Origin: Alphaproteobacteria bacterium | Lineage (GTDB): Bacteria; Pseudomonadota; Alphaproteobacteria; Micavibrionales; Micavibrionaceae | Length of the DNA: 64,000 bases | NCBI GenBank assembly: GCA_002401695.1 | Contig: NVTV01000002.1 | Coordinates: 186,001-250,000 of the forward strand | Direction of reading: 5' to 3' | Shown here: positions 27,994-37,160 of the stretch, in pieces | Layout: each line of letters opens with the position of its first letter | How positions within the stretch are numbered: the first letter of the stretch is position 1 | Notes under the pieces: generated by a model | Databases searched by the model: none | What the model saw: only the letters and a program-made list of their open reading frames with translations | Told to the model about the DNA's origin: nothing | Program-made: the position numbers and the translations under genes

Positions 27994-29649
27994 TTAGAAT
28001 AGTCGTAGAACCGCTTGCTGCGATTGTGACGCCAATGATAGGGATGTAACACCCAATGTCTGACGTGTTTGCAAAGCGAGTAGGTTTGCACCTTCTTCGT
28101 TTTGATCTGCAACGGTCAAGTCATCAGCACCGGCTTTCAGCGTGTTGATCGTAGACTTTGTAAAGTCCTGACGTGTCTGAATGATAGACAGGTTATTCGA
28201 TAAAGACGATCCGAAGCTACGAACTGATCCCAGTGCTTCACGTGCTTGTGTCGCGGACAGTTCAATCTCGGTGGAGCTTCTGAATGTTGCTTCCGTTAGG
28301 CCAAGTCCATTTGCGGTGAAATTCCCGCCAGACGTTACCAATTGGCTTGTGTTGTTTTCGTTAAAGAATGTTGTGAGGTTATCGCCATTCAATAAGTTAA
28401 CACCACGGTAGCTGGCATCCACAACTAAGCGATCAATTTGCTCTCTTAGTGCATTGTAATCAGACGCTAACGCATCTAGAGATGATGTGCTGCTGTTAAA
28501 CACGAACGTTTGATCTGCGGTGTTGGCTACAGTTGAGACTAATGGATCAAGGTTTCCGGATGGGTCGCCTAAGCCAATATTGAATGTTGATCCAGCTGTA
28601 CCTGTTGTGCGCAATTGAAGATTTTCAACTGAATCATCCAGTGATGTGATGCTGAACGTACCATTGCTATCATCAAAGTTTGCTTGGATAAGTTCATTTA
28701 TTGATGCATTTTGGTTTATTGAGTCCACAAGGTCTTGGAATGTTGCTGTCGCACCTGCTGCAAATGTAACGGCTGTACCGTTGTTAACAGAAATTGCGAT
28801 GCTTGTGTTTAGACCTGTGATGATAGTGTTACCATCTCCATCAATGTAGTTACCTTGGATTAGGTCTCCAGCTTCTGCAATATCCCCGGATCCCTCAAAA
28901 ATAGATATTGAAGTAAGAGTGTTCCCAGCAACAATGGTTGCTGATGCAAGGTCAGATGTACCTGTTCCATCATTTTCCAGCTCGACAATGTCTCCAAGAC
29001 CTAGGTCATCGAAGCCATTGACGGATAAGGTGTTGGCGGCTGTCGTTGAAATTCGGAAAGATCTACCATCACTACTTTCAATGGATAAAAACCCTTCAGA
29101 ATCTACGGAAGCCAGAATTTCACCGTTTCGGGCATCTGCAAATTGATCAGAGATGCTTGCGGCTAAGCTGTAAGCTGTACCTGTCCCAACAGTGAATGTT
29201 TCTGAGATTTGTGCTCCCGAACTGTCTGTTGTTATTATGACGAGGTCTTCTGTACCCGCGATGTTTGCTAATGTACTTAAATCGGCTACTTCGCTCAGGT
29301 CGATTGTCCCAGTTACGCGCGCTTCACCTTCCGATGCTGCTAATTCATCGCGTGCGGATGACGCAATGGATTGTGCGCTCTCAACAAGTCCTGCCAGTGC
29401 AGTAATACCGTTATCAGCTTCTTCAATTGTACGAATTGATTGGCCAATACCATCAAGAAGACGGGTAAGGTCTGAGGCACGGTTATCAAGTGATTGTGCG
29501 GCGAAGAAGTTGGAGGGGCTATCGAGCGCAGAGTTAACCTTCAAGCCTGTTGCAAGGCGAAGTTGCGTTGTATCGATAAGATTTTGAGTTGATTGCAGCG
29601 ATAGAAGGTTGTTTCTAAGGGCTGCGGTTAATACGACATCTGATGACAT
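27994..29649 (-). CDS. Flagellin
   Basis: 551 aa, the filament subunit. Conserved D0/D1 helices are seen at both ends: LRNNLLSLQSTQNLIDTTQ and LATGLKVNSALDSPSNFFAA at the N-terminus, and QTRQDFTKSTINTLKAGADD then LALQTRQTLGVTSLSLASQS at the C-terminus. The central 150-430 region is Ser/Thr/Asp-rich variable sequence with repeated strand patterns, longer than the short Caulobacter-type flagellins (about 275 aa). The end ...QQAVLRLF is the export and polymerisation terminus. It is the only flagellin in the window. AAAGGAA precedes the ATG; a CtrA box lies 75-90 bases upstream. Confidence 0.96.
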   Translation of the reverse strand: MSSDVVLTAALRNNLLSLQSTQNLIDTTQLRLATGLKVNSALDSPSNFFAAQSLDNRASDLTRLLDGIGQSIRTIEEADNGITALAGLVESAQSIASSARDELAASEGEARVTGTIDLSEVADLSTLANIAGTEDLVIITTDSSGAQISETFTVGTGTAYSLAASISDQFADARNGEILASVDSEGFLSIESSDGRSFRISTTAANTLSVNGFDDLGLGDIVELENDGTGTSDLASATIVAGNTLTSISIFEGSGDIAEAGDLIQGNYIDGDGNTIITGLNTSIAISVNNGTAVTFAAGATATFQDLVDSINQNASINELIQANFDDSNGTFSITSLDDSVENLQLRTTGTAGSTFNIGLGDPSGNLDPLVSTVANTADQTFVFNSSTSSLDALASDYNALREQIDRLVVDASYRGVNLLNGDNLTTFFNENNTSQLVTSGGNFTANGLGLTEATFRSSTEIELSATQAREALGSVRSFGSSLSNNLSIIQTRQDFTKSTINTLKAGADDLTVADQNEEGANLLALQTRQTLGVTSLSLASQSQQAVLRLF

Positions 29650-29709
29650 TGTATATTCCTTTCCTAGGTTGTATTACCGGAATATCCTATTCCAGCTTCA
29701 TACTCCATC
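29650..29709. other. Flagellin 5' leader
   Basis: Untranslated leader of about 55 bases between the inferred flagellin start and the ATG, with AAAGGAA just before it. In alphaproteobacteria this is where FlbT acts. On the minus strand, CCGGAATATCC and GGAATAGGATATTCCGG form an imperfect hairpin near 29668-29692. Confidence 0.4.
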
Positions 29710-29739
29710 ATAATAGCACAAGGTTTAACAAATCGTTAA
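29710..29739 (-). promoter_or_regulatory. CtrA box and promoter of flagellin
   Basis: Perfect TTAA-N7-TTAA (29725-29728 and 29736-29739), the CtrA consensus. On the minus strand TTAACG lies 18 bases before TATTAT (29710-29715), so the box covers the -35 position, as in CtrA-activated promoters. Confidence 0.65.
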
Positions 29740-29836
29740 ATTTATTTTTTCTTCATCTTAAAATCTTGTGCATTATATAGGTGTGTTGCTGTGTTATTGG
29801 CACTTTGCGGGGGAATGGTTGTTCAATGTTACCCTT

Positions 29837-29889
29837 AAAAAAGGGGGCGCATCAGGTATGGTTTTCTACCAATTCTTCCTGATACGCCC
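29837..29889 (-). terminator. Rho-independent terminator downstream of flgE
   Basis: Arms GGGCGCATCAGG (29845-29856) and CCTGATACGCCC (29878-29889) pair over 12 positions with one mismatch, with a smaller TGGT/ACCA hairpin inside the loop. On the minus strand the stem is followed by CC and a T6 run, ending the flgI-to-flgE transcript about 170 bases after the flgE stop. Confidence 0.85.
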
Positions 29890-30058
29890 GAACTGTATGG
29901 TTGTTCATGCTTCTGCATGCTTTGCTCTACAGTGATTCGGATACTGGGCTTTAGGGGTTAGGGATGCAGGGTAGCAATTCCTAAAACTCAATATCCTGAA
30001 TAGTTTCTGTTCTTGCCTCCCTAGAGGGATACAAGTCCTTAAACTATGTTCTTATCCT
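29890..30058. other. 3' region of the flgE transcript, no gene seen
   Basis: About 170 bases between the flgE stop and its terminator. It contains an imperfect inverted repeat, CTTGCCTCCCT (30013-30023) and AGGGATACAAG (30026-30036), with no poly-T. No reading frame is convincing. A 3'-derived small RNA ending at the terminator is possible but unsupported beyond this. Confidence 0.4.
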
Positions 30059-31804
30059 TTATCTCAGTTGCAATAGCTCCTGTGTCATTTGGTCAACGGT
30101 GTTGATGACTTTCGTACCCGCGGAGTAGGCGCGTTGTGAAACAATCAGCAAGGCAAATTCATCGGCCAGATCGACGTTTGAATTTTCCAGGGTTGAGGGT
30201 TCGATAAAGCCCGCGCCGCCTGTTCCTGCTTCACGCAGGTTTTCCTCACCGGAGTTTTCGGTTTCAGTGTAGGCCGTTCCCGATACCTCTGCGAGGCCGT
30301 TGGAGTTTGCGAATGTGATCAGCGGTAGCTTATAGAGAATTGAGCTGGCACCGTTGGAGAACTGCGCAATCACGAAGCCTTCACGGTCAATCAGTATCCC
30401 TGTTCTAAGGCCAAGTTCCGCACCATCCTGATCGGAGAACAAAACACTGTAATCACTTGAAAACTGGGAGAAACGCGAAACATCGACATTGATGTTCTGC
30501 AGGTCTGATCCGTTATTCCAGTCAATTTGGCTCAGCTCAATATCAATATTACCTGATGCATCGGGCAGGGCATTGATCGTACCGTTTCCTTTGAAGTTGA
30601 CCAGTCCTTGGCTCAGCGTGTTGTTATTCGGGTCAAGGATTTTCATCGACCACCAACCGCGTGAGTTATAGCCGGGGTCACCGGGTAGAAATTGCAAGGA
30701 CGGGAAGTCGCCTTGGCTGTATGCCGGTGTATCGCTGGGCAAACCATTAGAGAATGTTCCACCGGATAGGTTATCCGAAGTATAGGTTGCGGGGGTGAAG
30801 CCCATGGAGGCCAAGGCTGTTCCTGCGCCGACTTCTACCAGTTCAAAATTTTCGGTTCCTAAAACAAAATCATCATGTTCTAAAACAATTTCACCACTAT
30901 TTCCGAGGAAAGCGTGAAGGCCTGTCACATTGGCATTAATATCATCAATAATGTTACTAATATCAAAGACCATGACATCCACACCCACAGGAGGGGTTGC
31001 GCCATCGACAGCGCTGACTTGATAGGTGCGCACACCGCCGCCATCCACTTCGATTGTGAATTGATCGCCGTTGCTCAATCCCAGATCATTGACAGTTTCA
31101 TCCGTTGATGTCAGTTGTGTCCGCGTGGTTGCATGCACGGCTTGCGGACCATATATTTTGGTGAATTGGAAGGATACAGGTTGCGGGTTTCCCAGTGAAT
31201 CGAAAACGGTTACACCCCGTGTAAAATTCGGATTCGCTGTGAGGGCATTGGCAAGCAATGTATCACCCTCTGCCGAGTCAAGGTTAATGGACAGCTCGAC
31301 TGTATTGGTCGGACGTGTCAATCCACCCAAAAAGGCAACATCAATAGGAACCAGAGACGTCAAATCCCCTTGGTTAGAGGGCAGATCCCCTGACTGATCC
31401 ACAACCCAGCCATGAAGATAAAATCCGGCAGAGTTTCTAAGGAAACCTTGCGCATCCTCACTGAACTGTCCGTTTCTGGTGTAGAGATATTCCGTTAGGG
31501 AAGAGTTGTCTGAATCCCGTTTGACGGCAAAAAAGCCTCTACCTGATATCGAGGCATCGGTACCTGATACGGATTGTGTGATTGGCCCTTGTTGGTCAAC
31601 ACGTTGAATTCTGTTCGCGGTCACTGTACCGGGTGAATAACGGGTTGTGTTACCACTGGTCGTGACAAGAGAGAAAAACGATGCAGACGATCTTTTAAAC
31701 CCTGTTGTATTGATATTAGCGATGTTATTCGCGATGATCGCCACGTTTTGCGATTGGGCGGAAAGGGCGGAAACCCCCGTAAATAATGCTCCAAATAGTC
31801 CCAT
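30059..31804 (-). CDS. flgE: Flagellar hook protein FlgE
   Basis: 581 aa. The N-terminus MGLFGALFTGVSALSAQSQN followed by a NIANINTTGFKRS motif and the C-terminus ANVDLADEF-type segment with SQRAYSAGTKVINTVDQM are the flagellar rod/hook family ends. The middle domains are larger than in E. coli FlgE (402 aa), as in many alphaproteobacteria. It forms the hook. Last gene of the minus-strand flgI-flgJ-FlgN-like-fliK-flgD-flgE run. Confidence 0.95.
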   Translation of the reverse strand: MGLFGALFTGVSALSAQSQNVAIIANNIANINTTGFKRSSASFFSLVTTSGNTTRYSPGTVTANRIQRVDQQGPITQSVSGTDASISGRGFFAVKRDSDNSSLTEYLYTRNGQFSEDAQGFLRNSAGFYLHGWVVDQSGDLPSNQGDLTSLVPIDVAFLGGLTRPTNTVELSINLDSAEGDTLLANALTANPNFTRGVTVFDSLGNPQPVSFQFTKIYGPQAVHATTRTQLTSTDETVNDLGLSNGDQFTIEVDGGGVRTYQVSAVDGATPPVGVDVMVFDISNIIDDINANVTGLHAFLGNSGEIVLEHDDFVLGTENFELVEVGAGTALASMGFTPATYTSDNLSGGTFSNGLPSDTPAYSQGDFPSLQFLPGDPGYNSRGWWSMKILDPNNNTLSQGLVNFKGNGTINALPDASGNIDIELSQIDWNNGSDLQNINVDVSRFSQFSSDYSVLFSDQDGAELGLRTGILIDREGFVIAQFSNGASSILYKLPLITFANSNGLAEVSGTAYTETENSGEENLREAGTGGAGFIEPSTLENSNVDLADEFALLIVSQRAYSAGTKVINTVDQMTQELLQLR

Positions 31805-31865
31805 AGTCTTTCTCCTTTATTACGCATTTAATGTTAAATTAAGTATGTGTCGTTTATTCATATTG

Positions 31866-32579
31866 TTATGTTGTGCTGCCACCGGAATTATCATCGGAAC
31901 CGCCGGATGTTGATGTAACCTTCGGTTCAATAACGTTAATAATGTTTCCAAGTGATACCGCGCGTGATCCAACCAATAAGAAGGTCGATCCGTTTTGTGT
32001 TTCGATACCGCTGACATGACCGGTGACAACTGTTGTCACTGTTAATCCGTTGTCTTGTCCGTCCAATGCATCGACTCTGATTGTGTAGGTGCCTTCAGGT
32101 TGAACGTTGCCATTTTCGTCTTTGCCATCCCATTCAAACTCTGTGGCGTTGCTTGCAACATCTTTCGAGAGAATCAAAGTGCCGTCTTCATCAAAAACGT
32201 TAATTGTTGTATCGACGGAATCGCCATTAATCGCATATGCAATTTTTACAGGGTCAGTGCCGTTGAAATGCCCTTCGGAACTGATATAGCTGATGTCTTT
32301 TCCAACATAATTCAGCGCAGAAGAGAACGAAGAGCCGAGGCTGAGCGAGACCAGAGCATCCAGTTTCTGATTGGTGTTAATGGATTGCTCAACACCGGCG
32401 AACTGAACCAATTGGCTGGTGAATTCAGATGAACTTGCAGGGTCTAATGGATCTTGATTTTGCAGTTGTGTGGTCAGCAGTACCAAAAAATCATCAAAAT
32501 CTGACGCTAGTTGCGCCGATGAATTTGCCGTGTTTTCTGCAAAATTCAATGCATTATTTATTGTTACATCACCTGTCAT
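31866..32579 (-). CDS. flgD: Flagellar hook assembly scaffold FlgD
   Basis: 237 aa. The N-terminus has the FlgD signature DFLVLLTTQLQNQDPLDPAS then EFTSQLVQFAGVEQSINTN, which caps the growing hook. The C-terminal Ig-like part (EWDGKDENGNVQPEGTYTI) is the FlgD FN3-type domain. It lies 21 bases after fliK and 61 before flgE. Confidence 0.95.
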   Translation of the reverse strand: MTGDVTINNALNFAENTANSSAQLASDFDDFLVLLTTQLQNQDPLDPASSSEFTSQLVQFAGVEQSINTNQKLDALVSLSLGSSFSSALNYVGKDISYISSEGHFNGTDPVKIAYAINGDSVDTTINVFDEDGTLILSKDVASNATEFEWDGKDENGNVQPEGTYTIRVDALDGQDNGLTVTTVVTGHVSGIETQNGSTFLLVGSRAVSLGNIINVIEPKVTSTSGGSDDNSGGSTT

Positions 32580-32600
32580 TTTCTCTCTCCTAATACCTCG

Positions 32601-34256
32601 TTAAACCAGCACGTTATAGTGCATTTGGCCTGTTTGTGGATCGACCTGCCAGTCCATTGAGGTTTCAATAATATCCTCGTCCGGCAAGCCGTTTGAATTG
32701 TTATTTTGTTTGCTGCGTCCTTGCTTGCTATCTTGACCAAAATCATGGTCTTCACTCGCCAGTTCGAAACTTAAATCGCCATTTGTGTCTAAGCCTGCAT
32801 TGCTAAGCGCGCGCTCAAGTATTTCTGCGTCTTGCTTTAACATCATATAGGTCTCGGGTTTTTCCGCCGTCAGAACGATTTTCGTGACATTATCTTTATC
32901 AATGCTCATCTTCACTTCAACGCGGCCAAGCTCCGGCGGGTTGAGTTTAAGCTTTATCGTTGTGTCTTCACCCGCTTTTACGGCTTTTTGAATGGTTGCG
33001 GAAACCATTTGTGTTGCCGGATGCGCCTGTGTCGCGCTTTGTGATTGAGTTATCACATTGGTCATGCTGCTCTGCAGAGGGGATTGCACCGTTGCTGGCG
33101 TTGTTGCGGTTGGATCAGCTGGTGATGTTTGCCCTTGCGTCGCCAAGCCTGTTGTTTGCAAGAAACGCTGTCCTGCACTTTGTGTATTGTCATTCTTCGC
33201 CGTGGTTGCCGTTGCACCGCTAGACTTAGCATCGGCATTTTTAAGCGTGGCTTTAAAGTCCGTTGTGTTTTTATCATCTGTGTTTGTGCGCGCCGTTTCA
33301 CTGTTGCCGTCATAACGCGCGTCATAACGTCCTTCAAAGCGGGCTTGCGTTTGCTGTTCTTTGGACTTTGGCGTGTCTGCTTTCGTCCGGATGATTTGCA
33401 TCTCCTGATTTTTGCTGTCTTGGAGGGCTTCTTTTACAGTCTCTTTCAGCGTTTCTTTCACTGTCTCTTTGGCAGGCGGGTTAAGGGATACCCATTGTGC
33501 GGCCAGTGCTTCTAATACGTCTTGGTCACGTTGTTCCAAGACACCATCCACGTAATCCTGCATATAGTCCTGCAATGCGGTGAGTTGTTCAGGGGTCAGG
33601 CCACTGGTAATCGCAATAGCGTCTTCGGATTGTGCCAGTTCTTGAATTTGTGCCAAAACGGAGATAAAGGCGACATCAGGTTCACCATCTTTGATGTCTT
33701 CATCACCACCGTGATTAAGGAAAGAGGCGAGAAGGGCGAATATGCTCTCTATTTTTTCGGATTTGGTTTCTGTCGTAACAACGATGTCACCCTGTATATC
33801 GCCTTTAACGCCATTATTTTGTGTTTGTTCTTCTATTAAACGCTGTATTTCCGCGTTCAAAGCCACAATATTGGCAAGGTTTACGTCCGTATCCTGTGCC
33901 TTAACGTCTGATTGCACGGCACTTAATTCTATAGATAGGGCCGCTTCTTTGGTTTTGAACAGGCTTATTTCAGCACTTTTCAGGGCAATATCTGCGCGTA
34001 TTTCAGCCTCTATCTTTTTCTCTGTTGCGGGGGCTGTCTTATCGCTATTTGTTGTTTTCTTTTTCAGGCTATTCATCATATCGGCAAATTTTTCATTTTG
34101 CTCTGATTGCTTGAGGTCACTGCTTTTCGAACGGGATGAGTGGAATTCTTCACGTTTCAGGGATGTCGTATAGTCCTTTTTTGTTCCAATCGATGATGAT
34201 GGATCAATAAGGGATTTTTGAAATCCATTTTCTGATGTGAAAAAATTTAACGTCAT
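32601..34256 (-). CDS. fliK: Flagellar hook-length control protein FliK
   Basis: 551 aa. The first 420 residues are low-complexity Gln/Thr/Lys/Ala-rich ruler sequence. The C-terminal Flg_hook domain is clear: IKLKLNPPELGRVEVKMSID then VLTAEKPETYMMLKQDAEIL. FliK measures the hook and switches export specificity through FlhB. It lies between the FlgN-like genes and flgD, as expected. This is the intact FliK; another FliK-like gene at 12.1-14.0 kb is frameshifted. Confidence 0.9.
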   Translation of the reverse strand: MTLNFFTSENGFQKSLIDPSSSIGTKKDYTTSLKREEFHSSRSKSSDLKQSEQNEKFADMMNSLKKKTTNSDKTAPATEKKIEAEIRADIALKSAEISLFKTKEAALSIELSAVQSDVKAQDTDVNLANIVALNAEIQRLIEEQTQNNGVKGDIQGDIVVTTETKSEKIESIFALLASFLNHGGDEDIKDGEPDVAFISVLAQIQELAQSEDAIAITSGLTPEQLTALQDYMQDYVDGVLEQRDQDVLEALAAQWVSLNPPAKETVKETLKETVKEALQDSKNQEMQIIRTKADTPKSKEQQTQARFEGRYDARYDGNSETARTNTDDKNTTDFKATLKNADAKSSGATATTAKNDNTQSAGQRFLQTTGLATQGQTSPADPTATTPATVQSPLQSSMTNVITQSQSATQAHPATQMVSATIQKAVKAGEDTTIKLKLNPPELGRVEVKMSIDKDNVTKIVLTAEKPETYMMLKQDAEILERALSNAGLDTNGDLSFELASEDHDFGQDSKQGRSKQNNNSNGLPDEDIIETSMDWQVDPQTGQMHYNVLV

Positions 34257-34289
34257 AATTTATATACCTTAATTATATAATTCTCTGCC

Positions 34290-34805
34290 TTACACTGTTT
34301 CACTAAGGCCGGATGAAATGGCCTTTCTTTTTGCGGCATTGGATATCGCTCCATTTTCACCATAGCTGTAGCCACGGTGCTTTTGCGCAGCGTGAATGGC
34401 GGCATTTCTTATTGTATTGCCCAATTTCTCGGTACAGCGTTGCATGCGTGAAAGAGCCTCCATATTTTGGCTGGAAATTTCCGCAAAATCGGCTTGCATT
34501 TTCTTCAATTTTTCTTTCATCGCGGGGTCGGCGCTGGTCATCTCGTTTTTGCGGCTAATTATTTGCCCCATGTCGTTTTGGTATTCTTGTGCCGTCAGGA
34601 ATTTTCTTTCCTGTAGTGCAATAAAGGCAGTTCTATCCGTTGCATTCAGAGCATCGGTTTCTTCAACAAAAACTTTACTCATTTTGTTGATTGTGGACGC
34701 AACCTCGCGAAGCGCGGTATTCGTATCTTTCGAAAGCGTTCTGAATTGTATTTGTTGCGGTTGCGCGATGTTTTCCGGCGCAGGGGGCTGTTGTTCATAG
34801 CTCAT
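34290..34805 (-). CDS. FlgN-like coiled-coil protein, copy 2
   Basis: 171 aa, helical and charged. It shares the order and spacing of conserved positions with the preceding gene's product (L-x-KD-x-N-x-ALRE, then ET-x2-L-x3-D, then LQ-x2-K), indicating a tandem duplication. FlgN chaperones hook-associated proteins; this copy may serve another substrate. It has an N-terminal Gln/Pro segment and a basic C-terminus rich in Gly, Ala and Lys. It overlaps copy 1 by four bases. Confidence 0.6.
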   Translation of the reverse strand: MSYEQQPPAPENIAQPQQIQFRTLSKDTNTALREVASTINKMSKVFVEETDALNATDRTAFIALQERKFLTAQEYQNDMGQIISRKNEMTSADPAMKEKLKKMQADFAEISSQNMEALSRMQRCTEKLGNTIRNAAIHAAQKHRGYSYGENGAISNAAKRKAISSGLSETV

Positions 34806-35257
34806 GATGCGACCCTTTCTTCTTGGTTTGTGCCTTTTAGGGCTGCGTTATCAGGCAAGCGTACGCGTTGCCCCAATTCCTGCACCGTGAACAGTGTTGA
34901 TTGCGTGTTCGCCGCGGCGCGTGTCTTAATTTGGTCGATCAACACATTATTATTCTGTGTCTTTTCCTTCAGCTCGGTCTGTAGCTTTTCAAGCTGCATC
35001 AAGATGCTTTTATCGGCATGACGGAAATCATCAAGGCGGGTTCGGAATTCTTCCGAGGCTTGCATATATTGGCGCGCCAGACTCTCCTTGTCCTGTTGGA
35101 TAAATGCAAAGCGCATATGATCGCTGGTGACCAGGCCTTGTGTTTCCTGATCTGCAAAGTCTATAAGTCTTTTATTGAGGCGCACAAGTTCACGCAGGGC
35201 TTGATTAACATCTTTGCCAAGAACTTTTGTGCTTTGTTTTTGCGTGTTTTTGTTCAT
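34802..35257 (-). CDS. FlgN-like flagellar chaperone, copy 1
   Basis: 151 aa, predicted long helical hairpin: VNQALRELVRLNKRLIDFAD and a second helix MQLEKLQTELKEKTQNNNVL, the FlgN pattern in alphaproteobacteria. FlgN binds FlgK and FlgL and delivers them to export; neither is in this window. It overlaps copy 2 downstream by four bases and follows flgJ by 12 bases. Confidence 0.65.
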   Translation of the reverse strand: MNKNTQKQSTKVLGKDVNQALRELVRLNKRLIDFADQETQGLVTSDHMRFAFIQQDKESLARQYMQASEEFRTRLDDFRHADKSILMQLEKLQTELKEKTQNNNVLIDQIKTRAAANTQSTLFTVQELGQRVRLPDNAALKGTNQEERVAS

Positions 35258-35269
35258 CTTATTGTGCCT

Positions 35270-35692
35270 CTATTTCTCTATAAGTTCTAAGTCAGTTATT
35301 TTTTGGTCTATTTCTGTATCGGTATTGCCCTGATCTGTATTGCTATGATCTTTTTGAATGGCTTCTGCCGTTCTTGCGGATTGCATCTCTATCAATTTGT
35401 TTGCGACTTGTGTTTGAATGCCGATCACATTGAGGGATGCAACATTCTTGCCATATTCATCTAACATGATCCCGCGGAATATTTCTTCGCCTTTACCGCC
35501 GCCAAAAGGGCCGTCGGTTTTAATGCCATCAAACATCGGTTTCATCATTTCGGTAATGAAGACCGCTTCGAAATCACGGGCGCTTTCTTCAACGCGTTCA
35601 CGGTTTCTTACCATGTCTTCGGTTTGCTGTTTTAATTGTGACGCCTGCATAAGGGCGAGTGACGTTTCTGCGGTTAAGGGGGAGCTATTCAT
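35270..35692 (-). CDS. flgJ: Rod-binding protein FlgJ, N-terminal domain only
   Basis: 140 aa. The rod-binding motif ESARDFEAVFITEMMKPM followed by GGGKGEEIFRGIMLDEYGKN is complete. The muramidase domain found in gammaproteobacterial FlgJ is absent, the usual alphaproteobacterial form; a separate enzyme must open peptidoglycan. The last 35 residues are an acidic D/T/Q tail. Its ATG overlaps the flgI stop. Confidence 0.9.
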   Translation of the reverse strand: MNSSPLTAETSLALMQASQLKQQTEDMVRNRERVEESARDFEAVFITEMMKPMFDGIKTDGPFGGGKGEEIFRGIMLDEYGKNVASLNVIGIQTQVANKLIEMQSARTAEAIQKDHSNTDQGNTDTEIDQKITDLELIEK

Positions 35693-36867
35693 TACATCAC
35701 CTCTATTTCCGCCTGCAACGCGCCGGCTGCTTTTATGGCTTGTAGAATGGTAATAACGTCGCGGGGTTTAACGCCCAGTTGATTTAATCCTGTGACAAGT
35801 TCTTGCAAGGTCACACCGGACTGAAGAACGGTCAGCTTTACATCCTCACCAACATTGGCGGAAACATCGGTGCGCGGGACAATAACGGTCTCGCCCTGAT
35901 CTGCGAAGGGGTTGGCTTGGGAAACTTGCGGTGTTTCATTTATTTTAAGTGTCAGGTTGCCTTGCGCAATCGCAACGCTGCTGACCCGAACATCCGCGCC
36001 CATCACGACAATGCCTGAACGCTCACTGATGATAACTTTTGCGGGTTGGTCAGGCTGGATGGGTAGTTGCTCTATATCTGTAATAAGGTCAACAATTGTG
36101 CCGTCATAATTGCTGGGGCGGCGCAGAACAACACTGGAAGAGTTTTCTGCTTTGGCCAGTGTGGAATTGGTAAAGCCGTTGATGGCTTGTGCAATGCGAC
36201 GCGCCGTGGTGAAGTCGGGGTTTCTTAAAGCTAGACGGATTTGTTGCAAATCTTCAAGCTGGAAATCAATTTCGCGTTCAACAATCCCGCCATTGGGAAT
36301 GCGCCCTGCGGTTGGGATATTTTGCGTGATAGAGGCGGCGTCTCCCTCAACTGAAAATCCGGCAATACTGATTCCACCTTGTGCCACCGCATAAACTTCG
36401 CCATCTGCCGCAATCAAAGGGGTTACAAGTAATGTACCGCCTTGCAGAGAGCTGGCATCGCCAAGTGCGGAGACACTAATATCAATTTTTGACCCCTGAT
36501 TGGCAAACGGGGGCAGGGTGGCTGTCACCATTACGGCGGCAACATTCCCTGTATTCACGTTTTCGCCGCGGATGTTAACGTTCAAACGCTCCAACATCGC
36601 AATCAGGCTTTGTTTTGTGAAGGGTGAGTTGTTAAGGCCGTCACCTGTGCCATTTAAACCAACGATCAGACCGTACCCAACCAATTGGTTTTCGCGGACA
36701 CCTTCGATGGAGACAATATCTTTAATGCGTGAGGTTTTGGCAAAAGCAGGTGCGAATGGCTGAAACAGTAATGCTCCGGCCGTCACTACAACCCCTAAAT
36801 TCTTTAGGAGTGACGACCGGAATACCACCGAAGTGTTCGCTTTATATGTTTGTCCAAAACTAAACAT
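35692..36867 (-). CDS. flgI: Flagellar P-ring protein FlgI
   Basis: 391 aa with a signal peptide of about 40 residues ending at F-A-P-A-F-A. The mature start RIKDIVSIEGVRENQLVGYG and the GLNGTGDGLNNSPFTKQSL motif are diagnostic. It forms the periplasmic ring around the rod. First gene of the minus-strand flgI-flgJ-FlgN-like-fliK-flgD-flgE run, with a sigma-54-like site about 80 bases upstream. Confidence 0.96.
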   Translation of the reverse strand: MFSFGQTYKANTSVVFRSSLLKNLGVVVTAGALLFQPFAPAFAKTSRIKDIVSIEGVRENQLVGYGLIVGLNGTGDGLNNSPFTKQSLIAMLERLNVNIRGENVNTGNVAAVMVTATLPPFANQGSKIDISVSALGDASSLQGGTLLVTPLIAADGEVYAVAQGGISIAGFSVEGDAASITQNIPTAGRIPNGGIVEREIDFQLEDLQQIRLALRNPDFTTARRIAQAINGFTNSTLAKAENSSSVVLRRPSNYDGTIVDLITDIEQLPIQPDQPAKVIISERSGIVVMGADVRVSSVAIAQGNLTLKINETPQVSQANPFADQGETVIVPRTDVSANVGEDVKLTVLQSGVTLQELVTGLNQLGVKPRDVITILQAIKAAGALQAEIEVM

Positions 36868-36947
36868 TCTTACTTTCTACTTTAACTCTACTTTTCTCTA
36901 CTTTTACGCTTTTGAGGAAAACCTTTGTTGAATTCTCTAAATAGACG

Positions 36948-36964
36948 TTGCGAAAGCTGTGCCA
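36948..36964 (-). promoter_or_regulatory. Candidate sigma-54 promoter of the flgI operon
   Basis: Minus strand TGGCAC-N5-TCGCA, with GG and GC exactly ten bases apart. The -24 half is perfect. The predicted start is about 70 bases before the flgI ATG. Confidence 0.7.
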
Positions 36965-37088
36965 GTTTTAAAAACCCTGTGTTTTCAATCGTTATGGCGT
37001 TTTATGAGGGAGGTAACATTGCACCTGCGCCCTGAATGATAGGAAGTTTTTGTCTGCTGCGGGATTGGGCTAGGCAATTCTTACCGAC

Positions 37089-37118
37089 TTGATCGCCTTG
37101 TTTGATCGGGCGTATAAT
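37089..37118 (+). promoter_or_regulatory. Sigma-70-type promoter of fliX
   Basis: TTGATC (37089-37094), 18-base spacer and TATAAT (37113-37118), about 42 bases before the fliX ATG. The rest of the 293-base flgI/fliX intergenic region holds the divergent flgI promoter and nothing else I recognise. Confidence 0.55.
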
Positions 37119-37160
37119 TAAGGCTATGGATTCGCACGTAGATAAAGAAAGGCGTATGTT

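Noticed and set aside
29760..29800. TGGCACTTTGC on the plus strand upstream of flagellin, considered as sigma-54
   Set aside because: The two halves are too close together (no ten-base spacing) and it faces away from flagellin.
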